Source of the DNA: Pseudomonadota bacterium
GTDB lineage: Bacteria > Pseudomonadota > Alphaproteobacteria > Micropepsales > Micropepsaceae
Direction: 5' to 3'
NCBI GenBank assembly: GCA_021817355.1
Contig: JAKAVI010000257.1
Coordinates: 1 to 13,026, forward strand
DNA: 13,026 bases
The position numbers were made by a program, and so were the translations under genes. Below the pieces are notes generated by a model. That model was not told the DNA's origin. It did not search any database and saw only the letters and a list, made by a program, of their open reading frames with translations. Positions within the stretch are counted from its first letter, which is position 1. The number at the start of each line of letters is the position of its first letter. Positions 1 through 8,900 of this stretch are shown piece by piece.

Positions 1-2056
1 TCTGGAAGGGCGCCGCCCGCAGGGCGCCTCGACGATCACCCAGCAGGTGGCCCGCAATTTTCTGCTCAATGATCAGCTGCGTCTCAGCCGCAAGATCCGT
101 GAAGCCATCCTGGCCATTCGCATTGATGCGACCTACTCGAAGGACAAGATCCTCGAGCTTTATCTCAACGAGATCTTCCTCGGCGAAAATTCTTATGGTG
201 TCGCTGCGGCGGCACTTAACTATTTCGGCAAGTCGCTTGATCAGCTGTCGATCGCCGACTGTGCCTTTCTGGCTTCTCTGCCGCGCTCACCCACCCATTA
301 TGACCCGCGCTTTCATCATGCCGCAGCGCTGGCACGGCGCAACTGGGTGATTGGCCAGATGGAAGCCAATGGCTACATCACAGCGGCGCAGGCGCGCCAG
401 GCAATCGCCCAACCTTTGATCACCCAGACCCGTGCTCTTGGAGCACAAACCGAAGACGCCCAGTATTTCGTCGAGGAAGTGCGGCGCTGGCTCTATGCAA
501 AATATGGTGGGCGCAAGCTCTATAATGCCGGCCTTCAGGTCCGCTCGACGCTGGACACGCGGTTGCAGAACTTCGCCGTGAATGCCCTGAGAACGGGCCT
601 GGTAAGCTATGATCGCCGCCACGGTTGGCGCGGGGCCATCAGTCATGTCGACGTTCAGGCAAACTGGGTGGCCGCGCTTGAGGCGCTTGGCAATCACTCC
701 GGAATTGAGAGCTGGCAGGTTGCGGCCGTACTTGGATATGGTCCTCACAAATCCGTCCGCATCGGCCTTGATAACGGCACGACCGGGATTATTCCATTCG
801 CCAAGCTCAAATGGGCGCGCAAGGAATACAAGGATGGTGGCGTAGGACCGGTGCCGACCTTGCCACAGCAGGTGGTCAAGATCGGAGATGTGGTCTATGT
901 CGAGGCCGACAATGCAGCGCAGGCGATCTATGGGTTGCGGCAAGTGCCCGAAGTCAATGGCGCCATTGTGGTGATGGATCCCCATACCGGTCGGGTTCTG
1001 GCCATGTCTGGAGGCTTTTCCTACGCGTCCAGCCAGTTTGACCGTGCCATGCAAGCCGAGCGCCAGCCTGGGTCATCGTTCAAGCCGTTCGTCTATGCCA
1101 CCGCGCTTGAAAACGGCTATACGCCTGCCAGTGAAGTGCTCGACGGACCGGTATCGTTTCCACAAGGTCCTGGCCTGCCGATGTGGACGCCCAAGAATTA
1201 CGAGCCGACTTTTCTCGGCTTGACCACTTTGCGGCGCGGGTTGGAGCTGTCGCGTAATCTTCTGACGATACGCCTGGCCCATGATGTTGGCATGAAGAAG
1301 ATCATCGCAACTGCCGAGCGTTTCGGGGTCTATGACCACATGCCCGACTATCTGTCCAATGCGCTGGGCGCACAGGACACGACGCTGATGCGCATGGTCA
1401 CCGGCTATTCCGAATTCGTCAATGGCGGTAAGAAGGTTACCGCGACGTTGATTGATCGCATTCAGAACCGGTATGGCATGACCATCTATCGGCACGACAA
1501 CCGGCCCTGTCCGGGATGCAACGCGCCCTGGAATGGTCAATCCGAACCTTTGCTGCCTGACACCCGCAAGCAGCTGATCGATCCGCAGACCGCCTATCAG
1601 ATCGTTTACATGCTTCAGGGCGTGGTCCAGCGCGGAACCGGCATCGCCATCAGCGTGCTCAAATGGCCCTTGGCGGGAAAGACCGGGACCTCCAACGATG
1701 CCAAGGACGCCTGGTTTGTCGGCTTTTCACCCGATCTGACCTGTGGCGTCTTTGTCGGCTTCGATAACCCGCGCAGCCTTGGGTATAACGAACAAGGTGC
1801 GACAGTTGCCGCGCCGATCTTCCGTGACTTCATGGGCAATGCCCTGCAGGGCGTTCCTCCAACACCCTTCCGGGTTCCTCCTGGCATCGATTTTGAGACG
1901 GTGGATCACGATACCGGCAAGCCGGTACCGCCTGGTACGCCGGGGAGCATCCTTGAGGCGTTCAAGGCCGGTACCGAACCCAACCTCGCCGGAGTGGTGG
2001 GCAAGGCAAAGAATCCGGCGGCCAAGGTCGGGAAGGGAACTGGCGGCCTTTACTGA
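1..2056 (+). CDS. mrcA: Penicillin-binding protein 1A, 5'-truncated by window edge
   Basis: Bifunctional class A penicillin-binding protein. It polymerises lipid II into glycan strands (GT51 domain) and crosslinks the peptides (transpeptidase domain) on the periplasmic face of the inner membrane. The first complete codon is at position 2 and 684 residues are visible. The N-terminal cytoplasmic tail, membrane segment and first GT51 motif with its catalytic Glu lie upstream of the window. Visible GT51 motifs are QGASTITQQ (residues 7-15), RKIRE, and KILELYLNEIFLG. An OB-like insert follows at roughly 200-320. The transpeptidase has all three signatures: SSFK with nucleophile Ser358, SRN at 417-419, and KTG at 560-562. 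A CPGC pair lies between the last two. The ORF runs open to the window edge, so the GTG at 47 is an internal Val, not a start. It lies upstream of a TonB-C gene and prfB, and mrcA-prfB proximity is common in alphaproteobacteria. The gene looks intact apart from the missing 5' end. Confidence 0.96.
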   Translation, partial: LEGRRPQGASTITQQVARNFLLNDQLRLSRKIREAILAIRIDATYSKDKILELYLNEIFLGENSYGVAAAALNYFGKSLDQLSIADCAFLASLPRSPTHYDPRFHHAAALARRNWVIGQMEANGYITAAQARQAIAQPLITQTRALGAQTEDAQYFVEEVRRWLYAKYGGRKLYNAGLQVRSTLDTRLQNFAVNALRTGLVSYDRRHGWRGAISHVDVQANWVAALEALGNHSGIESWQVAAVLGYGPHKSVRIGLDNGTTGIIPFAKLKWARKEYKDGGVGPVPTLPQQVVKIGDVVYVEADNAAQAIYGLRQVPEVNGAIVVMDPHTGRVLAMSGGFSYASSQFDRAMQAERQPGSSFKPFVYATALENGYTPASEVLDGPVSFPQGPGLPMWTPKNYEPTFLGLTTLRRGLELSRNLLTIRLAHDVGMKKIIATAERFGVYDHMPDYLSNALGAQDTTLMRMVTGYSEFVNGGKKVTATLIDRIQNRYGMTIYRHDNRPCPGCNAPWNGQSEPLLPDTRKQLIDPQTAYQIVYMLQGVVQRGTGIAISVLKWPLAGKTGTSNDAKDAWFVGFSPDLTCGVFVGFDNPRSLGYNEQGATVAAPIFRDFMGNALQGVPPTPFRVPPGIDFETVDHDTGKPVPPGTPGSILEAFKAGTEPNLAGVVGKAKNPAAKVGKGTGGLY

Positions 2057-2099
2057 GGGCTGCGGAGAGAAATTCGCCTGACACCGGACGCCGGCCCAG

Positions 2100-2127
2100 T
2101 TGCTTCTGCCTTCTTGGGGTCTATCAT
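2100..2127 (+). promoter_or_regulatory. Possible sigma70-like promoter for the TonB-C gene
   Basis: In the 100-bp gap after mrcA, TTGCTT (2100-2105) and TATCAT (2122-2127) are separated by 16 bp, each a partial match to the -35 and -10 consensus. It would start transcription about 25 bp before the SD-like GGAGG at 2142-2146. This rests on pattern matching only. The gene could equally be read through from mrcA. Confidence 0.3.
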
Positions 2128-2157
2128 CGACTTGGCAGCTTGGAGGATATGCGCCTG

Positions 2158-2547
2158 ATGCAAGGATTGAGCAAAATTGCCATCGCAGCTTCATTGGCGA
2201 TGCTTGCTCCAATGCTGGGGGCTCAGGCAAAGGGCGGCGGTACGCCGGCGCACGTCAATGCTCAGTTTCCAGCGCAGGTGATCTATCCAAAGGCGGCGCA
2301 GATTGCCGGTGAAGCGGGCGTCGTTGAGTTGGCGCTGCTGATTGATTCGGATGGCAAGGCGCAGACGACGTACCGAATCATCAAGTCTTCAGGCCATACG
2401 GATCTGGATACTGCGGCCCTGCAGTCGGCGATGAATTGGCATTATGTTCCGGCCCATAATGCTTCTGGCGATCCCACGTGGGGCTGGGTCTATCTCAAGA
2501 TCAATTATCATCTGCCGGCCCGCCAGGGGACATCTCCGGCGCACTGA
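2158..2547 (+). CDS. Small secreted TonB C-terminal-domain protein
   Basis: Predicted 129-residue periplasmic protein consisting almost wholly of a TonB C-terminal domain. Residues 1-24 look like a signal peptide: Lys6, a hydrophobic run of Ala/Leu/Met, and AQA before the likely cleavage site. The TonB_C fold spans about 42-120. It is recognised by the YP-A...GEAGVVELALLID..G pattern, SSG at 78-80, LD..AL, and W-x-x-VPA followed by two late beta strands. I chose ATG 2158 because GGAGG at 2142-2146 sits 11 nt before it. ATG 2149 would be only 2 nt from that SD, and TTG 2140 precedes it. Classical TonB has an uncleaved membrane anchor and a long Pro-rich linker. Both are absent here, so energy transduction with ExbBD is doubtful and the role is unknown. 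It lies between mrcA and prfB on the same strand. Confidence 0.82.
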   Translation: MQGLSKIAIAASLAMLAPMLGAQAKGGGTPAHVNAQFPAQVIYPKAAQIAGEAGVVELALLIDSDGKAQTTYRIIKSSGHTDLDTAALQSAMNWHYVPAHNASGDPTWGWVYLKINYHLPARQGTSPAH

Positions 2548-2617
2548 TTGCAGGGCGCCTCCGCCTGCTCTACAACCTGCCGCTCCTACGATCACAGCCG
2601 GAGCCGACAGAAAGAGC

Positions 2618-3749
2618 ATGCGCGCTGAAACCGAGCGAACCATCGATGAAATCAAGCAGGCACTGGCCCTGCTGAGGAGGCATCTTTGACTGGGATGCAG
2701 CTCTGCGACGCCTCGATGAACTGAACGCGAAAGCCGAAGACGCCAGCATCTGGAACGATCCGGTGTCCGCGCAGAAACTGATGCGTGAGCGTCAGCACCT
2801 TGATGACGCGATCACCGGGGTTAAAGCCATCGAGCGCGAACTGGCCGACGGTGAAGGGCTGATCGAGTTGGCGGAGGCAGATGGCGACGACGCCATGGTG
2901 GCTGATGCCGAGCTCGGTTTGGGCCGCTTGCACCAGCGCGCCGAAACCCTGCGCCTGGAATCGATGTTGTCCGGCGAGGCCGATGGCAATGACAGCTATC
3001 TGGAAATCCACGCCGGGGCAGGTGGTACGGAAAGTCAGGACTGGGCTCAGATGCTGCTGCGCATGTACACGCGCTGGGCTGAGCGGCGCGGTTATAAAGT
3101 GGAGTATCTGGAAGAAAGCGCGGGCGAGGGGGCAGGACTCAAATCGGCAACCATTCGCGTCAAGGGCCGCAACGCCTATGGATGGCTCAAAACCGAGGCC
3201 GGCGTGCATCGTCTGGTGCGGATTTCTCCGTTCGATGCCAACGCGCGCCGGCATACGAGCTTTACCTCGGTCACGGTCTACCCCGTCGTCGACGAAACGA
3301 TCGAGATCGACATTCCTGAAAAGGAGGTCCGCATCGACACCTATCGGGCGTCCGGCGCTGGCGGCCAGCATGTCAACAAGACGGAAAGCGCTGTCCGCAT
3401 CACCCATCTGCCGACCGGGATCGCCGTACAGTGCCAGACGGAAAAGTCGCAGCACCAGAATCGGGCCATCTGCTGGGAAATGTTGCGCTCGAAACTTTAT
3501 GAGCTCGAGCTGGAGAAGCGGCAGGCTGAAACCGATGCGCGCATCGGAGAGAAGACGGATATCGGCTGGGGTCACCAGATCCGGTCCTATGTGTTGCAGC
3601 CCTATCAGCTGGTGAAGGACCTGCGTACCGGCGTTGAAATTCGTGAGCCGGACCGGGTACTGGACGGCGACATTGACGGTTTCATGGCGGCGGCGCTGGC
3701 CCAGGCAATCGGCGGCAACAAGCCTGAGGCCGTGAGCGATATCGAGTAA
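2618..3749 (+). CDS. prfB: Peptide chain release factor 2, programmed +1 frameshift
   Basis: Release factor 2 recognises UGA and UAA in the ribosomal A site and triggers peptidyl-tRNA hydrolysis. Translation starts at ATG 2618 (N-terminus [20 protein letters not shown]). After 23 codons it meets UGA at 2687-2689, then continues in the +1 frame from GAC 2688 to the TAA at 3747-3749. The frameshifted product is 376 residues, close to the family length. The codon-recognition tripeptide SPF lies at 203-205 and the catalytic GGQ at 248-250, within the [15 protein letters not shown] stretch. The residue two before Gly246 of this stretch is Ala, as in most RF2s, not the Thr peculiar to E. coli K-12. 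The start is weakly supported by its SD (AGAAAG) but strongly by the family-typical N-terminus. A GTG-initiated reading from 2763 would lose domain 1 and is not the real start. It is convergent with the M23 gene, with 13 bp between the stops. Confidence 0.96.
2675..2690 (+). promoter_or_regulatory. prfB: prfB autoregulatory +1 frameshift site
   Basis: The internal SD-like AGGAGG (2675-2680) is followed by a 3-nt spacer (CAT), the slippery codon CTT (2684-2686), the in-frame stop TGA (2687-2689) and then C. This is the arrangement known from E. coli prfB (SD-like element, three nucleotides, CUU UGA C). When RF2 is scarce the ribosome pauses at the poor-context UGA.C. The peptidyl-tRNA-Leu then slips from CUU to UUU and reading resumes at GAC. 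The downstream frame is open for 353 codons and matches RF2, so the stop is not a sequencing error or a pseudogene mark. Confidence 0.93.
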
Positions 3750-3762
3750 GCCGCGCGCGCCG

Positions 3763-5220
3763 TCAGCCCAGGATGCGCAGTCCGGCTGCAAGAAAACGGC
3801 CGGGATTGATGACCTCATGTCCGACCCAGATCTCATAATGCACATGAGGTCCGGTGCTGCGCCCGGTCGAGCCGATGCGGCCGATCACCATTCCGCGCGT
3901 CACCTGTTCGCCAACATGCACGAGGATCCGCGACATGTGGCCGTAGCGGGTGCGTATCCCAAATCCATCGTTGATCTCGACCATGTTTCCGTAGCCGCCA
4001 AAGGGCCCGGCCCAGATGACCCTACCCGGGGCGGTGGCATGGATGGGCGCGCCCCAGGGCCCGGCAAAATCGAGTCCAGGATGAAATGCCATGCGGTGAG
4101 TGAAGGGGTCTATCCGGGGCCCGAAGCCACTGCTCAAATCAAAGCGCGGTCCGCGGACTGGAGTGGTCAGGGGGACATGGCGCACCACGGCATAAAGGTC
4201 GTCGAGTTCGCTCATATTCGCGGCTGCATCGACATAAGTGGTAGTAAATCGGGGGTCGGAAATTCCGGCCATATGAGCCGAGGAAAGCGGAAATTCAGGG
4301 CCGCCAATATCTGCGCTCACATTTTGCGCGATCGCCTTGGCGGGATGAAGCCCCACTGCCCGCAGCAATCGGTCCGTCTGCGCGATCCGCCCTTTGATCT
4401 CATGGTCTGCCATGATCAGAAGGGTGGTTTCGCCGGTATCGAGGCGGGCCACCCGCTCCGTCTGCGCTGCCAGAACCCGGAAAGCCGGCAGCTTGCGAGC
4501 CGGGTTTGCCGTTGGCGCGGAAGGCGAGAAGAATGCAGCAACGCCATGCCTCAAAAGCGTGATCAGTCCGCCGATCATGCTGCCCTCCAACGGCTTGGCA
4601 ACACGAGGGGCAGGCGGAGGTGAATTGGGCAGCGCCTCCAGCACGGAGCCTTCTGCCACCGGGGTGGGCGCTGGTTGCGGTACCGGGGGACGGGCTGATG
4701 CGAAGGGGCTGTCGAAGCTCCGGCGGGTACCCTCGGGCAACGCCCGCAACGAACCCATCCTGGCCAGAGCTCTGCTGACCTGCTGCTTGTCGTTCAGAAG
4801 ACGCAGGATGGCCCGCTGTTTGGCTTCAAGCTTTCCCGCGGTCGAGCGGAAACGGTCCTCAGCAGTGACCAGGGCGTCGTTAACCTGGTCGTAGGAGAAC
4901 TGCATATCAGCCAGCTGGCTTTCATACGTGGTGCGCATCTGGGCGTAGCGGTGATCCTTCGCCGCGATGATGCGGTCCTTGAAGATGACGTTGACCGACG
5001 CAAATGCCACCCAGCCGAGGAAAATCACCAGGAGCCCCGCACTGGTGACCTGAAGCGTCGGCGAGAGACTGAAAAACTGCACCCCGTCATTGCTGCGTAG
5101 ATACAGCTGGCGTTCCGGAAAGGTGCTGTGCAGCCAAGTCCAAGCCCGCTCAATGAGCCGTTTAGCCATCTCGTAGCGTCCCCAGCTGCGCCGATGGCGC
5201 GGTCTCTTTCGACGTGGCAT
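3763..5220 (-). CDS. Membrane-anchored M23 (LytM-type) metallopeptidase
   Basis: Predicted zinc endopeptidase that cuts peptide crosslinks or stems in peptidoglycan, or regulates hydrolases. Of 485 residues, 1-57 form a basic cytoplasmic tail, about 58-80 a single membrane segment, and about 85-155 a charged, heptad-like coiled coil. A Pro/Ala-rich linker (173-210) and an intermediate region follow, and the M23 domain lies at about 357-478. All expected catalytic positions are present: H380 and D384 (HPGLD), H428 (YGHMS), H459 and H461 (HVHYE). It therefore looks active, unlike degenerate EnvC/NlpD-type domains. Start is uncertain: ATG at 5220 gives the extra arginine-rich leader, while ATG at 5169 (MAKRLIERAWTW) gives 468 residues. 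Neither has a strong SD. It lies 87 bp downstream of bcp on the same strand, with a palindrome in the gap, and is convergent with prfB. Confidence 0.9.
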   Translation of the reverse strand: MPRRKRPRHRRSWGRYEMAKRLIERAWTWLHSTFPERQLYLRSNDGVQFFSLSPTLQVTSAGLLVIFLGWVAFASVNVIFKDRIIAAKDHRYAQMRTTYESQLADMQFSYDQVNDALVTAEDRFRSTAGKLEAKQRAILRLLNDKQQVSRALARMGSLRALPEGTRRSFDSPFASARPPVPQPAPTPVAEGSVLEALPNSPPPAPRVAKPLEGSMIGGLITLLRHGVAAFFSPSAPTANPARKLPAFRVLAAQTERVARLDTGETTLLIMADHEIKGRIAQTDRLLRAVGLHPAKAIAQNVSADIGGPEFPLSSAHMAGISDPRFTTTYVDAAANMSELDDLYAVVRHVPLTTPVRGPRFDLSSGFGPRIDPFTHRMAFHPGLDFAGPWGAPIHATAPGRVIWAGPFGGYGNMVEINDGFGIRTRYGHMSRILVHVGEQVTRGMVIGRIGSTGRSTGPHVHYEIWVGHEVINPGRFLAAGLRILG

Positions 5221-5233
5221 TTGAGACAGACTT

Positions 5234-5251
5234 GCCTTGAAAATTCAAGGC
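5234..5251. promoter_or_regulatory. 18-bp palindrome before the M23 gene, operator candidate
   Basis: GCCTTGAA-AA-TTCAAGGC is an inverted repeat with perfect 8-bp arms and a 2-bp centre, lying 14 bp upstream of the farther M23 start. It overlaps a second perfect palindrome, CAAGGCCTTG (5246-5255), so the CCTTG/CAAGG unit occurs repeatedly within 25 bp. A minus-strand TATTAT box (5274-5279) lies just upstream, though I find no good -35 for it. A 2-nt loop makes an RNA hairpin unlikely, so a dimeric DNA-binding protein site is the better reading. I do not recognise the regulator. Confidence 0.45.
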
Positions 5252-5307
5252 CTTGTCAGATTTTTTGCAGGCAATAATAGAAGAGTGGCTGGCGCGGTGA
5301 CCTTGCC

Positions 5308-5793
5308 CTAAAGGGCCTTGGCCGCGGCCAGCACCTCCTCGACATGGCCGGGCACCTTCACTTTGCGCCAAACCCTGACAATTTTGCCGTCCGCGCCGAC
5401 CAGGAACGTGGCCCGTTCCATCCCCATATATTTGCGTCCATAGAGGCTTTTTTCCACCCAGGTGCCAAAAGCCTCGGCGGTGGCAGTTTCAGGATCGGAG
5501 CAAAGGGTGACGGTGAGCTTGTGCTTGGCCTTGAAACGGTCATGGCTGGCGATGCTGTCCTTGGAGACACCGATCACGGTGATGCCGAGCGCGTCAAAGC
5601 GCTTTTTGGCGCCCGAAAAGTCGATCGCCTCCTTGGTGCAGCCGGAGGTATCGTCCTTAGGATAGAAGTAGAGGATATAGGGTTTACCCTTGAGGCTTGT
5701 CGAACCGATCTGCCCGCCACCATCGCTGGCCATTTTAAAGGCGGGGGCCCGGTCACCGGCCTTGAGGTCCTGCGTGGTGTCAGACTTGCTCAT
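5308..5793 (-). CDS. bcp: Bcp/PrxQ-type thioredoxin-dependent peroxiredoxin
   Basis: Cytosolic peroxiredoxin of the AhpC/TSA thioredoxin-fold family, reducing hydrogen peroxide and organic hydroperoxides. With the start used here it has 161 residues, near the usual 150-160. The peroxidatic Cys52 lies in YPKDDTSGCTKEAIDF, which fits the P-x-x-x-T-x-x-C active site of the family. The resolving Cys normally five residues later (CTxxxC) is Ile57 here. The only other cysteine is Cys98 in TLCSDPE. The WRKVKVPGHVEEVL tail is typical of Bcp. ATG 5793 was chosen because AAGGAGGAG lies directly upstream on the minus strand with good spacing. An in-frame ATG at 5832 would add 13 residues without such a site. 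It is divergent from the YhdP-like gene, with the M23 gene 87 bp downstream. Family assignment is sure; the catalytic subtype (1-Cys or atypical 2-Cys) is not. Confidence 0.94.
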   Translation of the reverse strand: MSKSDTTQDLKAGDRAPAFKMASDGGGQIGSTSLKGKPYILYFYPKDDTSGCTKEAIDFSGAKKRFDALGITVIGVSKDSIASHDRFKAKHKLTVTLCSDPETATAEAFGTWVEKSLYGRKYMGMERATFLVGADGKIVRVWRKVKVPGHVEEVLAAAKAL

Positions 5794-5834
5794 ATCTCCT
5801 CCTTCAAGCGGATGGCTAGGAACAGTGCCCATCG

Positions 5835-5863
5835 TTTACTGTAGAGCGCGATTAGGCGATAAG
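5835..5863 (+). promoter_or_regulatory. Possible promoter for the YhdP/AsmA-like gene
   Basis: TTTACT (5835-5840) and GATAAG (5858-5863) match four of six consensus bases each and are 17 bp apart. They lie in the 125-bp divergent gap between bcp and the gene starting at 5919, giving a 5' leader of about 50 nt. On the opposite strand CTGTCT and TACAGT with 18-bp spacing give a weaker candidate for bcp that overlaps it. Both come from pattern matching alone. Confidence 0.28.
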
Positions 5864-5918
5864 ACAGTAGTGCGATACGGCGCAAGGCTCTCGGGCCGGC
5901 GGGTCGATCGGGTGGTGT

Positions 5919-8900
5919 ATGAGCCGCCGGGATGGTCGAAAGTCTTTCGGATTGAAACCTCATAATCTCCGTATTTGCGGTCGTTGGGCAGGCCTGACCG
6001 CCGTCGGCATTGTCGTCGCGGTCGTGTTCTTCGTGTTGGGTGCAGGGGCCCGCCTGCTTTCCGGTCCAGTCTCGCTTGGTCCTTTTTCAGGCCAGATCGC
6101 CCAGGCCATCAACGATGCGGTCCCAGGACTTAGTGTCCGCTTTGACAGCGCGGCGCTGGAGTGGTCGCGGGCAGAGGGGCGCGTCAATGTTGTCATCCTC
6201 GGCGCGCGTGTGTTCGATCATCGGCAACGCATCATCGCACAGGCTCCCAAAGCCGAGATCGATCTGGCGGCTGCCCCGCTCGTTGCGGGCAGGCTCGTGG
6301 TCAAGCGCATTGCCCTTGTTGGCGTCCAGCTGACATTGGTCCACACCAAAGACGGCGCCTTGCATCTGGGCATTGTGGGTGATCACGGGCAGGGTGACCT
6401 CATAGCCCGTCTGCGCAAGATCCTCACCGAGGAAAGTGGCCGATCCAGTCTTCAGGGGTTCGCGGTGCGGCGGGCAAGGTTCGCATTCTATGACGAGCCC
6501 AGCGGCCTCTTTGTGGTGTCTCCTTCAGCACAGCTGTTGATTGCGCTGCGCCGTACCAATCCTGCCCAGATGGTCGCCAATCTGGATGCCAAGCTTGAAG
6601 TCTCCGGCCAGCCGGCACAAATCCGTGCGCATCTTGTGATGGCGCAGGGCAACAAGGCCGCCTCTGGCGATCTGGAACTCACCGGTCTTGAATTGTCGGC
6701 ATTGGGCCGCGGCGCGCCGTTGCTGTCGTTCCTCAAACCCTATGCGCTCAGCACCAGCATCCGGGTGAATTTTCGCCTCGATGAGGGAGCAACACGTCTT
6801 GCGTTTGCCGATTTTGGCATTGGGGGCCATGGCGAAATTCATATCCTCCATCACAGGCTTGAGATCCGCGCGCTACATCTGGTCGGTCGCTATGATGGTC
6901 GCACGGGGCGGATCCTGCTCGATGACGCGAGTGTTTCGGGCAAACAACTTTCCGGACATCTGCGCGGGTGGGGCAATCTCGGGTTTGATAGGCATGGCAG
7001 CCTTAAAGCGGTGGATATAGACCTTGATCTGGACCAGCTCATGGTGCGTATGCCCGCGCTTCTGCCTGGTACCCTTATGCCGGCCCATGGTGAGTTGCGG
7101 GCCCACTACTCGCACGACCAGCGTCAGATCACCATCAACGGATTTCGCTTCGTGCGCGGGCCTTTGTCGGTAGCCCTCACAGGTACGGTGACCCTCGCAT
7201 CAGGGCGCTCGCCGGCGATCTCGATCCGAGGGCAGCTTGACGCATTGTCGGTGAGGGATCTGCTGCAAGACTGGCCGCTGGACGTCGTTGGCGATGCGCG
7301 GGCATGGATCGCGCACAATGTCAGTGCCGGCGCGGTAGGCCCCACCACGATCAAAATCGATCTTTCGGCAGGAGCCTTGGATGGCCCGGTACTTCCCGAT
7401 GACGCCATCGCGATTAAGTTTCCGATCGGTGGTGCCACGATTTCCTATCTGGACGGTCTTGCTCCCTTGACCGAGGTTGCGGGCAGCGCCGTGCTGTCCG
7501 GTGACGCCTTTCATGCCACCGTCAATTCGGCCATCGTCACGCCACCGAGCGGTGGGGTACTGAAGCTCAGTGCCGGCTCCGTTGCGATCGCCAGTCTGCA
7601 TCTGCCAAGCAACGTGGTTCATGTACAGGGTCATATTGAGGGCGCGCTAGGCGACGTCTTGTCGTTGATCGATATGCCGCCGCTTCATTATCCCAGCAGG
7701 TTCCATATTGCCTCGCAAACTGCGCGCGGAAACGCGAGCATTGATCTGGCCGTCAACGTTCCGGCACAGCGCAATGTGGCGATGAGGGATGTCACAATTC
7801 ATGTGAAAGGCAAGGTTCGCGGCCTTGCGCTCAGCATAGGTCGCCATCGCATCCACAATGGTACGGCAGCGTTCACGGTAAATAATACGGCGCTGCAGGT
7901 GGCTGGGCGTATCGGCTATGCCGGTGCTCTGCTGGATGCGAGCTGGAATGAAGACTTCAGTTCCAAAGATCCCATCACCACGCACATCATGGCACGCGGC
8001 ATCCTCGATGCAGCAGCGCGTGCGCGCCTCGGCTTTGATTTTGGCGATTATCTGGCGGGTCCGGTGGCCATTCAGGCCGAGCTCGCCGGTCATCGGGGGA
8101 ATATCCGTTCAGCTGATATAAAGGCCGTGCTCAATCCAGCGACCGTTACCCTCAATGTCATCAATTATCACAAGCCGGCAGGCGTTCCGGCGCGCATGCA
8201 GCTTCACTTGCGTCTCGATCAGGGGCAAATTGCATCGGGACAGATGGTGTTGACAGGGGCCTCACTGCACGGGCAGGGCACGGCCAAATTCGATAGCGAT
8301 GGCAAACTTGTCAAGCTTGTCATGCCGCAGCTTCATGCCGGGCCGCGGAATGATTTTGCCCTGCGTGTTCTGAATAAACCCACAACCGGATTGATAATCA
8401 GCGTCTCTGGCCGTTCTGCAGATGGCACCGGTCTCGACCGCCTCAAGCTGACCCCTTCGCACGGGCATAAGGCCGGACCCTCCAGCCTGCCATTTCAGTT
8501 CAACGCCAATCTTGACCGTCTCGCCTTGCACAATGGCGTGGTTTTGTCGCCGTTTGCCTTTTCTGCTAGCGGGGTGGGCAACCGGCCACAGACACTGGCG
8601 TTGAGTGGCGACCTGTCCAAAACCGCCAAGGTTTCAGCCGATATCCTGGTCAGCGGCGGCAAGCGGCGTGTGCGCCTGCAAGCCACCGATGCCGGGTTGC
8701 TCCTTAATGGCCTCTTCGGCTTCCGCTCCATTCGCGGGGGACGCCTTGAGCTTATGGCCACCTTGTCACCTAAGCCGACACCACGGGAGCTCGCCGCCAA
8801 ACGCACCATCGATTATCGCGGTGTTATGCATATGAAGGACTTCACCGTGATACATCAGCCTTTTCTGACCAGACTGTTCTCTGCGGGATCGCTCACGGGA

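Noticed and set aside
287..1540. Long minus-strand open frames inside mrcA (255 and 155 codons)
   Set aside because: Antisense to conserved PBP1A motifs, with no recognisable domain. They follow from high GC in third codon positions.
2548..2617. GCAGG...CCTGC hairpin after the TonB-C gene as a terminator
   Set aside because: Five-base arms with a bulge and no T-tract; prfB may simply be co-transcribed.
2652..3845. 397-codon minus-strand open frame opposite prfB
   Set aside because: It is the mirror of RF2 coding sequence and also overlaps the end of the M23 gene. The protein has no recognisable family features.
5234..5266. Palindrome plus TTTTTT on the plus strand as a rho-independent terminator
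   Set aside because: The T-tract starts 9 nt after the hairpin, the loop would be 2 nt, and no plus-strand gene ends there.
5837..5869. TACTGT...ACAGTA inverted repeat in the bcp/YhdP-like gap
   Set aside because: Arms are only 6 bp with a 21-bp loop, which is within chance expectation. It also overlaps the promoter-like boxes, so no separate role is claimed.
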